64,000 nucleotides of DNA from Stenotrophomonas sp. SY1 (GCF_021202945.1 NZ_JAJOYR010000001.1:1903543-1967542); one strand, 5' to 3'; positions 10,679 through 23,240 are shown, numbered from the stretch's first letter. The notes: generated by a model not told the origin, from the letters alone. Translations and numbers: made by a program.

Positions 10679-11659
10679 ATGAAGATGGGAAAGCGTGGCG
10701 CAGTTGCGTCGCTTCTGATTCTGGCGATGGCGGCCCCTGTGGTCGCGTTGTCGCAACAACCAGCCGCCCCTGCGGCCAGCAAGGAGAAGTCTGTTTTGAC
10801 CTCGGAACGTGAAAAGATCGGTTACGCCATCGGCGTCGATGTTGCCAGCTCATTCGAGCCCATCGCCTCGGAAGTGGACGTGGCTGCCATGCGCCGCGGC
10901 GTCGAGAACGCTTTTGCCGGCGGCCAGCCGCTGCTGTCGCAGGAAGAAGCGCAGAAGACCGACCAGGCGCTGCGTACCGTGATGATGGCCCGTTCCGGCC
11001 AGCAGGTGCCGGGCATGGCGCCGGGCAGCCAGCCGCCGGCAGTTGATCGCCAGAAGGTCGGCCTGATGCTGGGCAGCTTTGCCGTTGGTCCGTCGCTGGC
11101 CCCGATCCAGAAGGACATCGACCTGGACTCCGTGTTCCAGGCCATCACCACAGTGTTCGCCAAGGGCACCCCGCTGATGAACCGCGAGCAGTCGCAGGCC
11201 GTGTTGCAGGCGTTCACCGCCAGCAAGCAGGCTGAAATGCAGGCCGAGCAGGGCAAGGCCGCGCAGACCAACCGCGAAGCCGGCAACGCCTTCTTGGCCA
11301 AGAACAAGACCCAGCCGGGCGTGGTGACCACCGCTTCGGGCCTGCAGTACCAGGTGCTGCGCGCCGGTGCCGGCGAGCGCCCGACCGCGACCAGCCAGGT
11401 GCGTGTGAATTACGAAGGCAAGCTGCTCGACGGCACCGTGTTCGACAGCAGCTACCAGCGCGGTGAGCCGGTCAGCTTCGGCCTGGGCCAGGTGATCAAG
11501 GGTTGGACCGAAGGCGTCGCGCTGATGCCGGTTGGTTCCAAGTACCGCTTCTGGATTCCGGGCGAGCTGGCTTACGGCGAGAGCGGTACGCCGGGCGGTC
11601 CGATCGGTCCGAATGCCACGTTGACCTTCGACGTTGAGCTGCTGGGCGTCCAGCCGTAA
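10679..11659 (+). CDS. FKBP-type peptidyl-prolyl isomerase, FkpA/Mip-like
   Basis: A 326-residue periplasmic folding factor: signal peptide (about 1-24), a helical N-terminal dimerisation region with an internal duplication ([12 protein letters not shown] and [12 protein letters not shown], each followed by a similar helix and an A/T-K/G-G-x-P-L-M/L segment), then a C-terminal FKBP domain from about 215 ([46 protein letters not shown]). Ordinary Mip/FkpA proteins have a single N-terminal unit and are about 230-270 residues, so the duplicated N-terminal region explains the extra length. The start at 10679 is preceded by CCAGGA. It is read just ahead of ugd. Confidence 0.88.
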   Translation: MKMGKRGAVASLLILAMAAPVVALSQQPAAPAASKEKSVLTSEREKIGYAIGVDVASSFEPIASEVDVAAMRRGVENAFAGGQPLLSQEEAQKTDQALRTVMMARSGQQVPGMAPGSQPPAVDRQKVGLMLGSFAVGPSLAPIQKDIDLDSVFQAITTVFAKGTPLMNREQSQAVLQAFTASKQAEMQAEQGKAAQTNREAGNAFLAKNKTQPGVVTTASGLQYQVLRAGAGERPTATSQVRVNYEGKLLDGTVFDSSYQRGEPVSFGLGQVIKGWTEGVALMPVGSKYRFWIPGELAYGESGTPGGPIGPNATLTFDVELLGVQP

Positions 11660-11675
11660 CGGAGTTGTCGCAGTC

Positions 11676-13025
11676 ATGCGCGTAGCCATTTTCGGTACCG
11701 GTTATGTGGGTCTCGTCACCGGGACCTGTCTTGCCGAAGTTGGCCACGACGTGGTCTGCGTGGATGTTGATCAAACCAAGGTCGAGGGATTGGAGCAGGG
11801 CATCGTCCCTATCTACGAACCCGGCCTGGAATCGATGGTGAAGGCCAATCACGCCGCAGGGCGGTTGGCTTTCACCACCGATGCCACCCCTGCCATTGAC
11901 CATGGCCAGGTGGTGTTCATTGCCGTAGGCACGCCGCCGGATGAAGACGGCAGTGCCGACCTGCAGTACGTGCTGGCCGTGGCCCGCACCATTGGCCGCC
12001 ACCTGACCCATCCGACGGTGGTGGTGAACAAGTCCACCGTGCCGGTGGGTACCGCTGACCAGGTGCGCGCGGCCATTGCGCAGGAGCTGGCCGCGCGTGG
12101 CGTGGAAATCGCCTTCGACGTGGTTTCCAACCCCGAATTTCTCAAGGAAGGCGATGCGGTGGCCGACTGCATGCGTCCGGATCGCATCGTCATCGGTGCC
12201 TCCAATCCGGAAGCTGTCGCGTTGCTGCGCCGCCTGTACGCGCCGTTCAACCGCAACCGCGACCGCGTGGTTGAAATGGACGTGCGCTCGGCCGAGCTGA
12301 CCAAGTACGCGGCCAATGCGATGCTGGCCACCAAGATCAGTTTCATGAACGAGATCGCCAACATCGCCGAGCGCGTGGGGGCTGATATCGAACAGGTGCG
12401 CCAGGGCATCGGCTCGGACCCGCGCATCGGCTGGCACTTCATCTATCCCGGCGTCGGTTACGGCGGTTCCTGCTTCCCGAAGGATGTGCAGGCACTGGCT
12501 CGTATCGCGGCCGGGCATGGTCTCCAACCGCAGCTGTTGAATGCGGTGGAAGCGGTCAACGCAGCACAGAAAGGCCATCTGTACACGCTCATCCAGCGTC
12601 ATTACGACTGCGGTGAAGACGAGGGTGTGCGCGGCAAGACCTTCGCGATGTGGGGCCTGGCGTTCAAGCCCAACACCGATGACATGCGCGAAGCGCCCAG
12701 CCGTCGTGTACTGGAACAGCTGTGGGAAGGTGGCGCCAAGGTCCGTGTGTATGACCCGGAAGCCATGAACGAAGCGCGCCGCATCTTTGGTGAGCGCGAG
12801 GATCTGGTGTTCTGCCAATCGGCAACCGAAGCGTTGGAAGGCGCCGACGCGCTGGTGGTGGTCACCGAGTGGAAGCAGTTCCGCAGCCCCGACTTCGCGC
12901 GCATGCGCAAGGCGTTGGGCGATGCGGTCGTTTTTGATGGCCGTAATCTGTACGACCCCGCGGAAGTGGAAGCGGCAGGTCTGGCGTATTACGGCATTGG
13001 CCGGGGGCGTTCCCTGCATGAATGA
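11676..13025 (+). CDS. ugd: UDP-glucose 6-dehydrogenase
   Basis: Oxidises UDP-glucose to UDP-glucuronate, a precursor for exopolysaccharide and lipopolysaccharide. The 449-residue protein has the N-terminal NAD fold [22 protein letters not shown], the central helical dimer domain, the catalytic cysteine in [14 protein letters not shown], and the C-terminal UDP-binding fold with [20 protein letters not shown] 11676 lies 17 bases after the isomerase gene, following an ACGGAG site. Its last codons overlap the start of slyX. Assignment is firm. Confidence 0.95.
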   Translation: MRVAIFGTGYVGLVTGTCLAEVGHDVVCVDVDQTKVEGLEQGIVPIYEPGLESMVKANHAAGRLAFTTDATPAIDHGQVVFIAVGTPPDEDGSADLQYVLAVARTIGRHLTHPTVVVNKSTVPVGTADQVRAAIAQELAARGVEIAFDVVSNPEFLKEGDAVADCMRPDRIVIGASNPEAVALLRRLYAPFNRNRDRVVEMDVRSAELTKYAANAMLATKISFMNEIANIAERVGADIEQVRQGIGSDPRIGWHFIYPGVGYGGSCFPKDVQALARIAAGHGLQPQLLNAVEAVNAAQKGHLYTLIQRHYDCGEDEGVRGKTFAMWGLAFKPNTDDMREAPSRRVLEQLWEGGAKVRVYDPEAMNEARRIFGEREDLVFCQSATEALEGADALVVVTEWKQFRSPDFARMRKALGDAVVFDGRNLYDPAEVEAAGLAYYGIGRGRSLHE

Positions 13026-13257
13026 GTCACATCCCGACCCGCGCGAACAAGCGCTGGAAGACCGCCTGGTGGAACTGGAAATGCGAGTCTCCTTCCAGGA
13101 ACAAGCCCTGGCGGAAATGAGCGAAGCACTTGCCGAGGCCCGCATGCAGGGCTCGCGCAACGCTGACCTGTTGCGCCACCTGCTCGACGACCTGGGCAAG
13201 GTGCGCACGGCGTTGTACGCCGATGCCGCCGACGAACCGCCGCCCCCGCACTACTGA
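13018..13257 (+). CDS. slyX: SlyX family protein
   Basis: A 79-residue coiled-coil protein: [30 protein letters not shown] is the heptad-rich core typical of SlyX, followed by a shorter helix and a proline-rich tail ending PPPPHY, the SlyX C-terminal signature. The start overlaps the last eight bases of ugd and is therefore translationally coupled. SlyX has no proven biochemical role; in E. coli it neighbours slyD, an FKBP isomerase, and here an FKBP gene is two genes upstream. Confidence 0.9.
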   Translation: MNESHPDPREQALEDRLVELEMRVSFQEQALAEMSEALAEARMQGSRNADLLRHLLDDLGKVRTALYADAADEPPPPHY

Positions 13258-13274
13258 CAGAAGCACCGCAAGCC

Positions 13275-13940
13275 ATGAGTGACACTCTTCGCGATCAGCT
13301 CCTTGGGCTGGGTTTCAAACCCGCGCCCAAGCCGGAGCGCAAGCCGGAAAACAAATCCAATACCCGCCGCGACAACCGCCCGCAGGGCAGGCACGCCCAG
13401 CCCGGCAATACGTCGGGGCAGGCTGCTGCCAAGCCCGGCAACAGGCCGCAGCACGCAGGCAAACCCGCGCACACCGGCAAGCCGTCGCACGGCCCACGCA
13501 AGCCGCGCTCGCAGGAAGACATCGACCTGGCCAAGGCCTATGCGATCCGCGCGCAGAAGGAAAAGGACGAGCGTCTTGAAGCGGAGCGGCTGAAGCAGGA
13601 AGAAGCGCGACTGCGTCGCGAGGCCCGCGCCAAGCTCGATGAGCTGGTGAAGGACAAGGGGTTGAATGACCCCAACGCCGACATTGCCCGCCACTTCGAG
13701 TACGGCGGCAAGATCAAGCGCATCTACGTGACCGCCGAGCAGCTCAAGGGCCTCAATGCTGGTGAGCTGGGCGTGCTGCAGCAGAACGGCCGCTATCTGT
13801 TGGTGACGGCGGCATTGCTGGCCGAGGCCGAGGCGGTGTTCGCCCCGAGCGTGGCGTTGAAGGTCGACCCGAACGCGCCGGTTGAAGCCGACCCGTACGC
13901 CGATCCGCAGTTCCAGGTGCCGGACGACCTGGTCTGGTAA
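13275..13940 (+). CDS. DUF2058 family protein (YaiL-like)
   Basis: A 221-residue cytosolic protein. It starts MSDTLRDQLLGLGFKP, the standard opening of the family, then has a long low-complexity basic stretch rich in Lys, Pro, Gly, Gln and His (about 15-80), then a charged helix (about 85-125), then a small C-terminal domain (IARHFEYGGKIKRIYVTAEQ, LNAGELGVLQQNGRYLLV). The E. coli relative YaiL lacks so long a basic stretch. It suggests nucleic-acid contact, but function is unknown. It lies 17 bases after slyX and ends at a bidirectional terminator. Confidence 0.85.
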   Translation: MSDTLRDQLLGLGFKPAPKPERKPENKSNTRRDNRPQGRHAQPGNTSGQAAAKPGNRPQHAGKPAHTGKPSHGPRKPRSQEDIDLAKAYAIRAQKEKDERLEAERLKQEEARLRREARAKLDELVKDKGLNDPNADIARHFEYGGKIKRIYVTAEQLKGLNAGELGVLQQNGRYLLVTAALLAEAEAVFAPSVALKVDPNAPVEADPYADPQFQVPDDLVW

Positions 13941-13967
13941 CCCGGCCGGTCAAGGCGGTTGGATACG

Positions 13968-13997
13968 AAAAGACAGGCCATTGGCCTGTCTTTTTTG
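13968..13997. terminator. Bidirectional intrinsic terminator
   Basis: Stem AAAAGACAGGCC and its complement around a short loop, followed by TTTTTTG on the plus strand and TTTTCG on the minus strand. It sits between the convergent DUF2058 gene and the secreted protein at 14015-14551. Confidence 0.85.
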
Positions 13998-14014
13998 TTT
14001 CCCGCAGCGCCTGG

Positions 14015-14551
14015 TCAGGGCTCGTCGTCTGGGATGCGGCCGACACTGACGATGGCGCGCACGTGCGCACCGGCAGCTTTGTTGAGGGCCATGCGCATGT
14101 AGATATCGGTGGGGTTGTCGGGGTCGAATAGGGTGTAGGCGTGCTCATCCCATCCGTCTTCGGTGGTGACCGGCTCCCATTCGACCTTGTAGCTGTCTTC
14201 GGCGGTTTTGCCGAACAGGACGAAGTCACTGACGATGGCCTTCGGGTCGCCGCTGATTGCGGTCATCGTGCAGATGCCCTGGTCGAGCAGGGCAAAGCCG
14301 TACACCTTGTCCTCGTGCGTCATCAGCCAGGCCTTGCCTGTCCGTCCGGTGAGAAAGTTCTGGGCGGACTTGCCATCCAGACGCTGCGCAACGTTGTCCA
14401 GCTTGGCGGTGAGTTCCTCGGGCTTGTCCACGTACTGGAAGCAGGAGGCGACGAATGCCGAGATCGTCTGGTCGTCCTCCGCCTGAGCGAGGCCGGACGT
14501 GGCGAGCAGCAGCATGGCCAATGGGATGGACCGCCAGTGGTGCAGTTTCAT
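14015..14551 (-). CDS. Secreted protein of unknown function
   Basis: A 178-residue protein with a clear signal peptide (ending LAQA-EDD) and no lipobox. The mature part has two cysteines (ASCFQYV, GICTMTA) that could pair, and the segment GKAWLMTHEDKVYGFALLDQGICTM suggests a small alpha/beta fold. I do not recognise the family with certainty. The ATG has a strong GGGGGAG site six bases upstream. It is a single gene between the bidirectional terminator and the convergent end of the MFS operon, so it has its own promoter in the gap at 14552-14615. Confidence 0.75.
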   Translation of the reverse strand: MKLHHWRSIPLAMLLLATSGLAQAEDDQTISAFVASCFQYVDKPEELTAKLDNVAQRLDGKSAQNFLTGRTGKAWLMTHEDKVYGFALLDQGICTMTAISGDPKAIVSDFVLFGKTAEDSYKVEWEPVTTEDGWDEHAYTLFDPDNPTDIYMRMALNKAAGAHVRAIVSVGRIPDDEP

Positions 14552-14615
14552 GACAACTCCCCCTGTGTCGTGAGTGCTGCGCCGTTATAGCAGGCCTGGG
14601 CCCGGCCGGATGTGC

Positions 14616-15800
14616 TCAGGCTGCGCGTCGGGCCTGTCGTGACGGTGGCAGCCAATACCAGGCGATGAGTGCGCCGAGCAGGGCGAAGAAGCCGCCGACG
14701 ATGAAGGCCACCTTGCCGTCGCCAAACTGCCACAACTGGCCGGCGATCAGCGCCCCCAGTACGCCGCCGAGCCCGGAGGAGAAGCCGTAGAACAAGCCCT
14801 GTCCGTGACCGTTGAGGTTGCCGGGGAAGTAGCGCGCCAGCAGCTGCATGGCCGAGGCGAAAAACGCGGCAAACCCGAGGCAATGGGTGGTCTGCGCGAC
14901 CAGCATCACCGGGATGTTCTCCGGCCACAGCGCGGTGGCCCACCAGCGCAGCGCGGCGCTGGCCATGGAAATGATCAGTAGCCAACTGGCGTCCCAACGG
15001 CGGAAGAAGCGCGCAATGAAGAAGAACACCGCCACTTCGAAGATGACCCCCACGGTCCACATCAGGCCCAGCAGCGAGGTGCTGTAGCCGTGGTGGTCCA
15101 TGTAGAGCGAGAAGAACGTGTAGTACGGGCCGAACGACAGTTGTTCAAGGAACGCAGCGATGAAGAACGCCAGTACCGGCTTCTGTCGCACGATGGCCCA
15201 GAAACCACCGGTAGCGTGGTTGTGGCTGCCGATGTTGCGTGCATAGCGGTTGAAGAAGGCCGAGCCGGTCAACAGCACGAACAGCGGCAGCATCAGCCAC
15301 GGCAGGATGCCCGCGCCGTTGTGTTCGATCAGCCAGCCGAACAGCGTGACCACGAGGATGAAACCCAGCGAGCCCCACACGCGGATCATGCCGTAGCGGT
15401 GGCTGTCACTTCCCAGATGGGTAAGGGTGATCGATTCGAACTGCGGCATCACCGCGTTGTAGAAGAAGCAGAACGCGATCATCACCGCGTACAGCGTCCA
15501 CGGGGGTGCCGGTACCAGGAAGCAGGCGAAGCTGAGGATGGTCAGCACGCAGCCGATGCGCAGCCAGCGAATGGGCTTGGGCGATACCGCCGCCAGTGAC
15601 GTCCACGTACTGGGCGCGACCACGCGGGTGGCGTACCACAGGCTCATCATCACGCTGATCGCGGTGACGGTCATGCCGCGCGATTGCAGGTACAGGCTCC
15701 AGTACGGAGTGAACGCACCCAGTGCCGCGTAATAGAAGAAGTAAAAGCTGGACAACCGTGCGGTGGGCACGGTGACGGAGTGCTGGGTGGGGGTACTCAT
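14616..15800 (-). CDS. MFS transporter, phenylpropionate permease-like (HcaT/PPP family)
   Basis: A 394-residue inner-membrane transporter with about twelve membrane segments. The opening SSFYFFYYAALGAFTPYWSLYLQSRG and the later FGPYYTFFSLYMDHHGYS are typical of the PPP/HcaT-type permease branch, and RYGMIRVWGSLGFI is the loop-motif region of that family. Substrate is unknown. It is the last gene of the SahR-metH operon, four bases after the hydrolase gene. Start ATG 15800 is chosen because the upstream extension overlaps the preceding gene. Confidence 0.85.
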   Translation of the reverse strand: MSTPTQHSVTVPTARLSSFYFFYYAALGAFTPYWSLYLQSRGMTVTAISVMMSLWYATRVVAPSTWTSLAAVSPKPIRWLRIGCVLTILSFACFLVPAPPWTLYAVMIAFCFFYNAVMPQFESITLTHLGSDSHRYGMIRVWGSLGFILVVTLFGWLIEHNGAGILPWLMLPLFVLLTGSAFFNRYARNIGSHNHATGGFWAIVRQKPVLAFFIAAFLEQLSFGPYYTFFSLYMDHHGYSTSLLGLMWTVGVIFEVAVFFFIARFFRRWDASWLLIISMASAALRWWATALWPENIPVMLVAQTTHCLGFAAFFASAMQLLARYFPGNLNGHGQGLFYGFSSGLGGVLGALIAGQLWQFGDGKVAFIVGGFFALLGALIAWYWLPPSRQARRAA

Positions 15801-15804
15801 GGAA

Positions 15805-16488
15805 TCAGAACAGATCTTCGATCGGCGTGTTGAGCAGTTCGATCGTGCCGTGCGTGAGCTGGCGCAGGCTGGAAATGCCGAGATCGCGGATGATGGAGTG
15901 GGTGGTGTGAGACAGGTCCGAATCGTACAGGTCCTGCGGAGCGACGTTCTTGCCATGCACGCCGGGCATCAGGTCGATGCCGGCGGCGGTGTAGCAATGC
16001 TGGACCATGGCCGAGCAGTACAGCGCGCCTTCCTTGGACAGCAGGTTGCTGCGCCGGCGCAGGCGGGTGCTGTGCATGGCAAACAAGGTGCCGACCAGTT
16101 CGCTCAGCGAATAGCTGGACAGCCCGGCCAGCAGGTCGAGCGCGGCGATCTGAACCTTGCGGGTCTGCTCGGCATCCAGGCCGAAGTCGAGGATGGCCAG
16201 GTTGGGGAAGGCCTCATCGTCGAAGTAGCGATCGGCACGGTTCTCCTGCGCACCCAGCCGAAGCTGGCGATTGCGCAGATCCAGGTCCGATTCCAGCACC
16301 CACCAATGGCCGTCCAGGCGCTGCTCGCTGAACAGGAATGCGTGGGACCACAGGCTGCGATGGCCATCTTCGGTCAGCGGGGCCTGCGCCTTGCGGATGG
16401 CCTTGCCGATCCAGTCGGAGGTGCCGCACAGGCCGATGCAACCGGGTGCGGCATATCTGCGGATCAGTTCGGCATTGCGACTTTCCAT
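15805..16488 (-). CDS. Probable permuted papain-fold cysteine hydrolase (YiiX/YebB-like)
   Basis: A 227-residue cytosolic protein without a signal peptide. LWSHAFLFSEQ near residue 48 supplies a candidate catalytic histidine and YCSAMVQHCYTAAGIDL near 155 a candidate cysteine; the order His first, Cys later is the circularly permuted arrangement of YiiX/YebB-type NlpC/P60 relatives. The segment HGKNVAPQDLYDSDL fits the strand after the cysteine helix. It lies six bases after metH and four before the transporter gene. The substrate could be an amide or a thioester; nothing in the sequence decides. The family call is moderate. Confidence 0.55.
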   Translation of the reverse strand: MESRNAELIRRYAAPGCIGLCGTSDWIGKAIRKAQAPLTEDGHRSLWSHAFLFSEQRLDGHWWVLESDLDLRNRQLRLGAQENRADRYFDDEAFPNLAILDFGLDAEQTRKVQIAALDLLAGLSSYSLSELVGTLFAMHSTRLRRRSNLLSKEGALYCSAMVQHCYTAAGIDLMPGVHGKNVAPQDLYDSDLSHTTHSIIRDLGISSLRQLTHGTIELLNTPIEDLF

Positions 16489-16494
16489 GTCGGC

Positions 16495-19292
<2,798 letters not shown>

Positions 19293-19293
<1 letters not shown>

Positions 19294-19898
19294 TACCAGA
19301 CCTTGAAAACCTGTCCATTGGCGATGCCGTCGACGCTGCGCTGATACGCAAGCGCGGCGCGTGCGGCGCTTACCGCCTCAAAGCCGGGGAAGAAATCGGC
19401 GTAGGCATCCCAGGCTTCCTGCAGCACGCTGGGGCTGACCACGTTGATGCGCAGGCCACGCGGAAGTTCCAGTGCGGCTGCGCGGACAAAGCCTTCGATG
19501 CCGGCATTGACCGCCGTGGCATTGGCTCCTTGCGCGATGGGCTGTTCGGTGAGGATGCCGGTGGTCAGCGTGATCGAGCCGCCATCATTGAGATGGTGCT
19601 GGCCCAGCAGCGCAAGGCGCACCTGGCCGAGCAGCTTGTCCTGCAGGCCCTGTTGGAACTGCGTGGTGCTCATCCGCGTCAGCGGACCGAAATGCACGTT
19701 GCCGGTGGTGGCGATGATGGCGTCGACCGGCCCGATCGCGCGCAGCAGCGCGTTGACGCTGTTGTCGCTGCCAAGATCGACTGGATGCTGCGCATCCGAG
19801 CGGGAGGCGGTGATGACTTCATGCTGCTGGCGCAACTGCGTGGCGACGGCCTTGCCGAGGGTGCCGCTTGCACCGACGAGCAGAATTCTCTTCTTCAT
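19293..19898 (-). CDS. Short-chain dehydrogenase/reductase between the two metH halves
   Basis: A 201-residue SDR, shorter than the usual 240-260. The NAD(P)-binding motif is atypical but clear ([15 protein letters not shown]), with [14 protein letters not shown] suggesting NADPH preference, the NNAG equivalent as [10 protein letters not shown], and a catalytic region [30 protein letters not shown] in which the usual YxxxK is not obvious (no Tyr at that place). Similar short SDRs are common as uncharacterised reductases. Nine bases separate it from metH1, and its stop overlaps the metH2 start, so the three genes are co-translated. Its link to methionine or folate is only positional. Confidence 0.8.
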
Positions 19899-19907
19899 CG
19901 GATTTCC

Positions 19908-20984
19908 TCAGGCAGCCTTGGTGGCAAGGTGTAGGGCGCGTGGCGGCAGCCCGGCGACCGCTTCGGCGATGGCGCGGATGTGGTCAGGCGAGGTACCGCA
20001 GCAGCCGCCGACGAGGTTGAGCAGGCCGGACTCGGCAAACTCCTTCAACGTGGTGGCCATTTCCTCCGGTGTTTCGTCGTACTCACCAAACGCGTTTGGC
20101 AGGCCGGCATTCGGGTGCGCACTGACATAGCCGGTTGAGATCTGGGCCAGCGTTTCCACGTGCGGGCGCATGTCGGTGGCGCCGAGCGCACAGTTGAAGC
20201 CGACCGACAGCGGCTGGCCGTGCGCGACCGAGGCATAGAACGCTTCGGCGGTCTGCCCGGACAGGGTGCGGCCGGACGCATCGGTGATGGTGCCGGAGAT
20301 CATGATCGGCAGGCGCCCGCCGCGTACGTCGAACACTTCTTCGATCGCGAACAGCGCGGCCTTGGCGTTGAGCGTGTCGAAAATGGTTTCCACCATCAGC
20401 GTGTCGGCGCCGCCGTCGATCAGGCCCTCGATGGCTTCGCGGTAGGTGGCGCGCAGTTCGTCGAAGCTGGTATTGCGGAAGCCGGGGTCATTGACGTCCG
20501 GGCTGATCGAAGCGGTACGGCTGGTCGGGCCGAGCACGCCGATGACGAAGCGCGGCTTGTCCGGGGTTTTGGCTTCCACCGCGTCACAGCATTGCCGCGC
20601 GACCTGCGCACCGGCCTTGTTGAGCTCGTAGACCAGATGCTCAAGGTGGTAGTCGGCCTGGCTCACCGACGTGGCATTGAAGGTGTTGGTTTCGACCAGG
20701 TCCGCACCGGCTTCCAGGTAGGCGGTGTGGATTTCGGCGATCACGTCCGGGCGGGTCAGCAACAGCAGGTCGTTGTTGCCCTTCAGGTCATGCCCGCAGT
20801 TCGGTCCATGCACATGCTGGCTGTCGAAGCCCCCGACGAAGCGTTCGCCCCGGTAATCGTCTTCTTCCAGGCGATGACGCTGGATCATCGTGCCCATGGC
20901 GCCGTCGATGATCAGAATGCGGTGCTCAAGTGCGTGCAGCAGCTTGGCGACGCGTTCGGGGTGGAGCCAGGGGAGGGCTTGCAT
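19908..20984 (-). CDS. Homocysteine S-methyltransferase module of methionine synthase (split MetH)
   Basis: A 358-residue protein equal to the N-terminal barrel of MetH. It opens [28 protein letters not shown], has [15 protein letters not shown], and carries the zinc-binding cysteines in [12 protein letters not shown] and [12 protein letters not shown]. It needs the large half encoded two genes downstream for the full reaction (homocysteine + methyl-cobalamin to methionine). In E. coli both are one chain of about 1227 residues; a split form is usual in xanthomonads as far as I recall. It starts 22 bases after the ArsR-methyltransferase gene. Confidence 0.92.
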   Translation of the reverse strand: MQALPWLHPERVAKLLHALEHRILIIDGAMGTMIQRHRLEEDDYRGERFVGGFDSQHVHGPNCGHDLKGNNDLLLLTRPDVIAEIHTAYLEAGADLVETNTFNATSVSQADYHLEHLVYELNKAGAQVARQCCDAVEAKTPDKPRFVIGVLGPTSRTASISPDVNDPGFRNTSFDELRATYREAIEGLIDGGADTLMVETIFDTLNAKAALFAIEEVFDVRGGRLPIMISGTITDASGRTLSGQTAEAFYASVAHGQPLSVGFNCALGATDMRPHVETLAQISTGYVSAHPNAGLPNAFGEYDETPEEMATTLKEFAESGLLNLVGGCCGTSPDHIRAIAEAVAGLPPRALHLATKAA

Positions 20985-21006
20985 AGGGCGGGCCGGGTCA
21001 GATGTT

Positions 21007-21936
21007 TCAGGGGCGGTGGGCGATCAGCGAGATCACTTCGAAATGCGGCGGGCGCTTCTCGCGGGTCACGGTTTCCAGGCTGGAGACTTCCAGCCCGGCC
21101 TTCTCGACGAACTTGCGCAGTTCCTTGCCGCTGAAGCCGAGGTTGACGTGGCCGTAGGCTTCGACCGCGACCTTGTGTTCGTGGCGGGCCAGGCTGCACA
21201 GCATCAGCCGGCCGCCCGGGCGCAGCACGCGCGCGCATTCGGCAACGGCCTTGGCCGGGTGGCTGGAGTAGGTGAGGGCATGCATCAGCACGACCAGGTC
21301 AAAGCTGCCGTCGGCGAACGGCAGCTTGTGCATGTCGCCTTCCAGCACTTCGACGTTGGGCAGCTTGCGCAGACGCTCGCTGGCGGCGGCCACGACGCGG
21401 GCACTGGTGTCGATGCAGACATAGCGCTGGGCATGCGGGGCCAGCAGTTCGGCCAGCACGCCGTCGCCAGAGGCGATGTCCAGCACGTCACCGGTTTCCA
21501 GCAGCGGCAGCGCGCTGCGCGCCATTGCCTCCCAGGTGCGGCCGGGTGAGTAATGGCGTTCCATGTCACCGGCAACGCTGTCGGCCCAGTTCTGGTCGGC
21601 GGCGCGCATGGCCAGAACCGCAGGCACGCGTTCAGCATCCTGGCGCAGCAGCGGATCATCGCTGCCACTGCTCAGCGCATGCCACAATGCGCGCTGTGCC
21701 GGGTCCAGTGACGCTTCGTCGAAGCGGTAATACGCGGAAACGCCGGCGCGGCGGTCACGCACCAATCCGGCTTCCTTCAGGCGGGCCAGATGGGTGGACA
21801 CGCGCGGCTGGGCCAGCGTGGTGATGGCCGACAGTTCGGCCACGGTCAGTTCTTCCTGTTCCAACAGCGTCAGCAGGCGAACCCGCGTTGCATCAGCGAA
21901 CACTTTCAGACGGGTTGACCAGTCTTCCAGATCCAT
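21007..21936 (-). CDS. ArsR-family regulator fused to a SAM-dependent methyltransferase domain (SahR-like)
   Basis: A 309-residue two-domain regulator. Residues about 5-85 are an ArsR winged helix ([44 protein letters not shown]). Residues about 140-305 are a class I methyltransferase fold with the SAM motif [20 protein letters not shown] and [12 protein letters not shown]. It heads the metH operon, which fits the SahR group, repressors that sense S-adenosylhomocysteine and control methionine-cycle genes. A symmetric 28-base dyad lies two bases upstream of its ATG. Whether the methyltransferase domain is catalytic or only a SAM/SAH sensor cannot be told from sequence. Confidence 0.85.
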   Translation of the reverse strand: MDLEDWSTRLKVFADATRVRLLTLLEQEELTVAELSAITTLAQPRVSTHLARLKEAGLVRDRRAGVSAYYRFDEASLDPAQRALWHALSSGSDDPLLRQDAERVPAVLAMRAADQNWADSVAGDMERHYSPGRTWEAMARSALPLLETGDVLDIASGDGVLAELLAPHAQRYVCIDTSARVVAAASERLRKLPNVEVLEGDMHKLPFADGSFDLVVLMHALTYSSHPAKAVAECARVLRPGGRLMLCSLARHEHKVAVEAYGHVNLGFSGKELRKFVEKAGLEVSSLETVTREKRPPHFEVISLIAHRP

Positions 21937-21938
21937 AA

Positions 21939-21966
21939 ATATCTACCTATCGCGATATAGAGATAT
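21939..21966 (-). promoter_or_regulatory. Predicted operator of the SahR-like regulator
   Basis: A nested dyad: ATATCT, three bases, TATCGCGATA, three bases, AGATAT. All three blocks are perfectly symmetric about the central CG. It begins two bases upstream of the regulator's ATG, so a bound dimer would block initiation of transcription or translation of the whole operon. The GATA/TATC core resembles the AT-rich palindromes used by ArsR-type regulators. Confidence 0.7.
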
Positions 21967-22062
21967 TGTCCCCGTGCCGCCACGCCGGGTCAAGGCGAGG
22001 CATAGGCTGAATCGGGCTGCGATGGTTACAATCGCAACTTGATGAACCCTGGGAGGGGTGTT

Positions 22063-23211
22063 GTGGATTTCAGTTTTTCCGACGAGCAGCTGATGTTGCA
22101 GGACGTTGCTGCGCGTATCGCCAAAGAGAAGATCGCCCCGAGCGCCGAGCATTTCGACGCCACCGGTGAGTACCCGCTGGAGAACATCCGCCTGCTGGGC
22201 GAAAACGGCCTGATGGGCATCGAGGTGCCGGTGGAATACGGCGGCTCGGGCATGGATCCGGTCTCCAGCGTGCTGGCCATCATCGAGGTTTCCGCTGCCG
22301 ATGCCGCGCATGCGACCATCATGTCGGTCAACAATTCGCTGTTCTGCAACGCGCTGCTGAGCTACGGCACGGAAGAGCAGAAGCAGACCTATGTGCGCGC
22401 CATTGCCGAGGGTCGCGAGATCGGCGCGTTCGCGCTGACCGAATCCCAGTCCGGCTCCGACGCCACTGCAATGCGCTGCCGCGCGGTGAAGCAGGCCGAT
22501 GGTTCGTTCGTGATCAACGGGCAGAAGAGCTGGATCACCTCCGGTCCGGTGGCGCGCTACATCGTGCTGTTCGCGATGACCGACCCGGAGAAGGGCGCGC
22601 GTGGCATCACAGCGTTCATGATCGACGCCAACAAGCCGGGCTTTGGCCGCGGCAAGACCGAGCCCAAGCTGGGCGTGCGCGCCTCGGCCACCTGCGAGAT
22701 CGAGTTCCAGGATTACGTGGCCAGCGCCGAAGACGTGATCGGCAAGGAAGGCGAGGGCTTCAAGATCGCGATGAGCCTGCTGGACTCCGGCCGCATCGGC
22801 ATTGCCTCGCAGGCGGTGGGCATTGCCCGCGCCGCGTATGAAGCGTCGCTGGCTTATGTGAAGGACCGCAAGTCCTTCGGTGCGCCGATCGGCACGTTCC
22901 AGATGATCCAGGCCAAGATCGCCGACATGAAGTGCAAGTTGGACGCGGCGATGCTGCTGACCTTGCGCGCGGCATGGCTGAAGTCGCAGGGCAAAAAGTT
23001 CTCCACCGAGGCGGCGGTCGCCAAACTGACCGCGTCGGAAGCGGCGATGTGGATTGCCCACCAGGCCGTGCAGATTCATGGCGGCATGGGTTACTCGAAG
23101 GAAATGCCGCTGGAGCGTTACTTCCGTGATGCCAAGATCACCGAGATCTATGAAGGCACCTCGGAAATCCAGCGCATGGTGATTGCGCGTAACGAGACCG
23201 GATTGCGCTGA
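22063..23211 (+). CDS. Acyl-CoA dehydrogenase (short/branched-chain type)
   Basis: A 382-residue FAD enzyme introducing the alpha-beta double bond into acyl-CoA. FALTESQSGSDATAMRCRAV is the first signature (flavin/substrate loop), QIHGGMGYSKEMPLERYFRDAKITEIYEGTSEIQ the second, holding the catalytic glutamate region (EIYEGTSE). GTG 22063 is chosen: GGGAGGGG lies directly upstream and the product then begins VDFSFSDEQLML as relatives do. An upstream ATG at 22042 would give an atypical extension. It is divergent from the SahR operon and ends at a strong terminator. Natural substrate not determined; isobutyryl/2-methylbutyryl or butyryl-CoA are the likely options. Confidence 0.9.
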   Translation: MDFSFSDEQLMLQDVAARIAKEKIAPSAEHFDATGEYPLENIRLLGENGLMGIEVPVEYGGSGMDPVSSVLAIIEVSAADAAHATIMSVNNSLFCNALLSYGTEEQKQTYVRAIAEGREIGAFALTESQSGSDATAMRCRAVKQADGSFVINGQKSWITSGPVARYIVLFAMTDPEKGARGITAFMIDANKPGFGRGKTEPKLGVRASATCEIEFQDYVASAEDVIGKEGEGFKIAMSLLDSGRIGIASQAVGIARAAYEASLAYVKDRKSFGAPIGTFQMIQAKIADMKCKLDAAMLLTLRAAWLKSQGKKFSTEAAVAKLTASEAAMWIAHQAVQIHGGMGYSKEMPLERYFRDAKITEIYEGTSEIQRMVIARNETGLR

Positions 23212-23240
23212 GTTAGGTCACGCCAACGCAGTCCCTGAGA

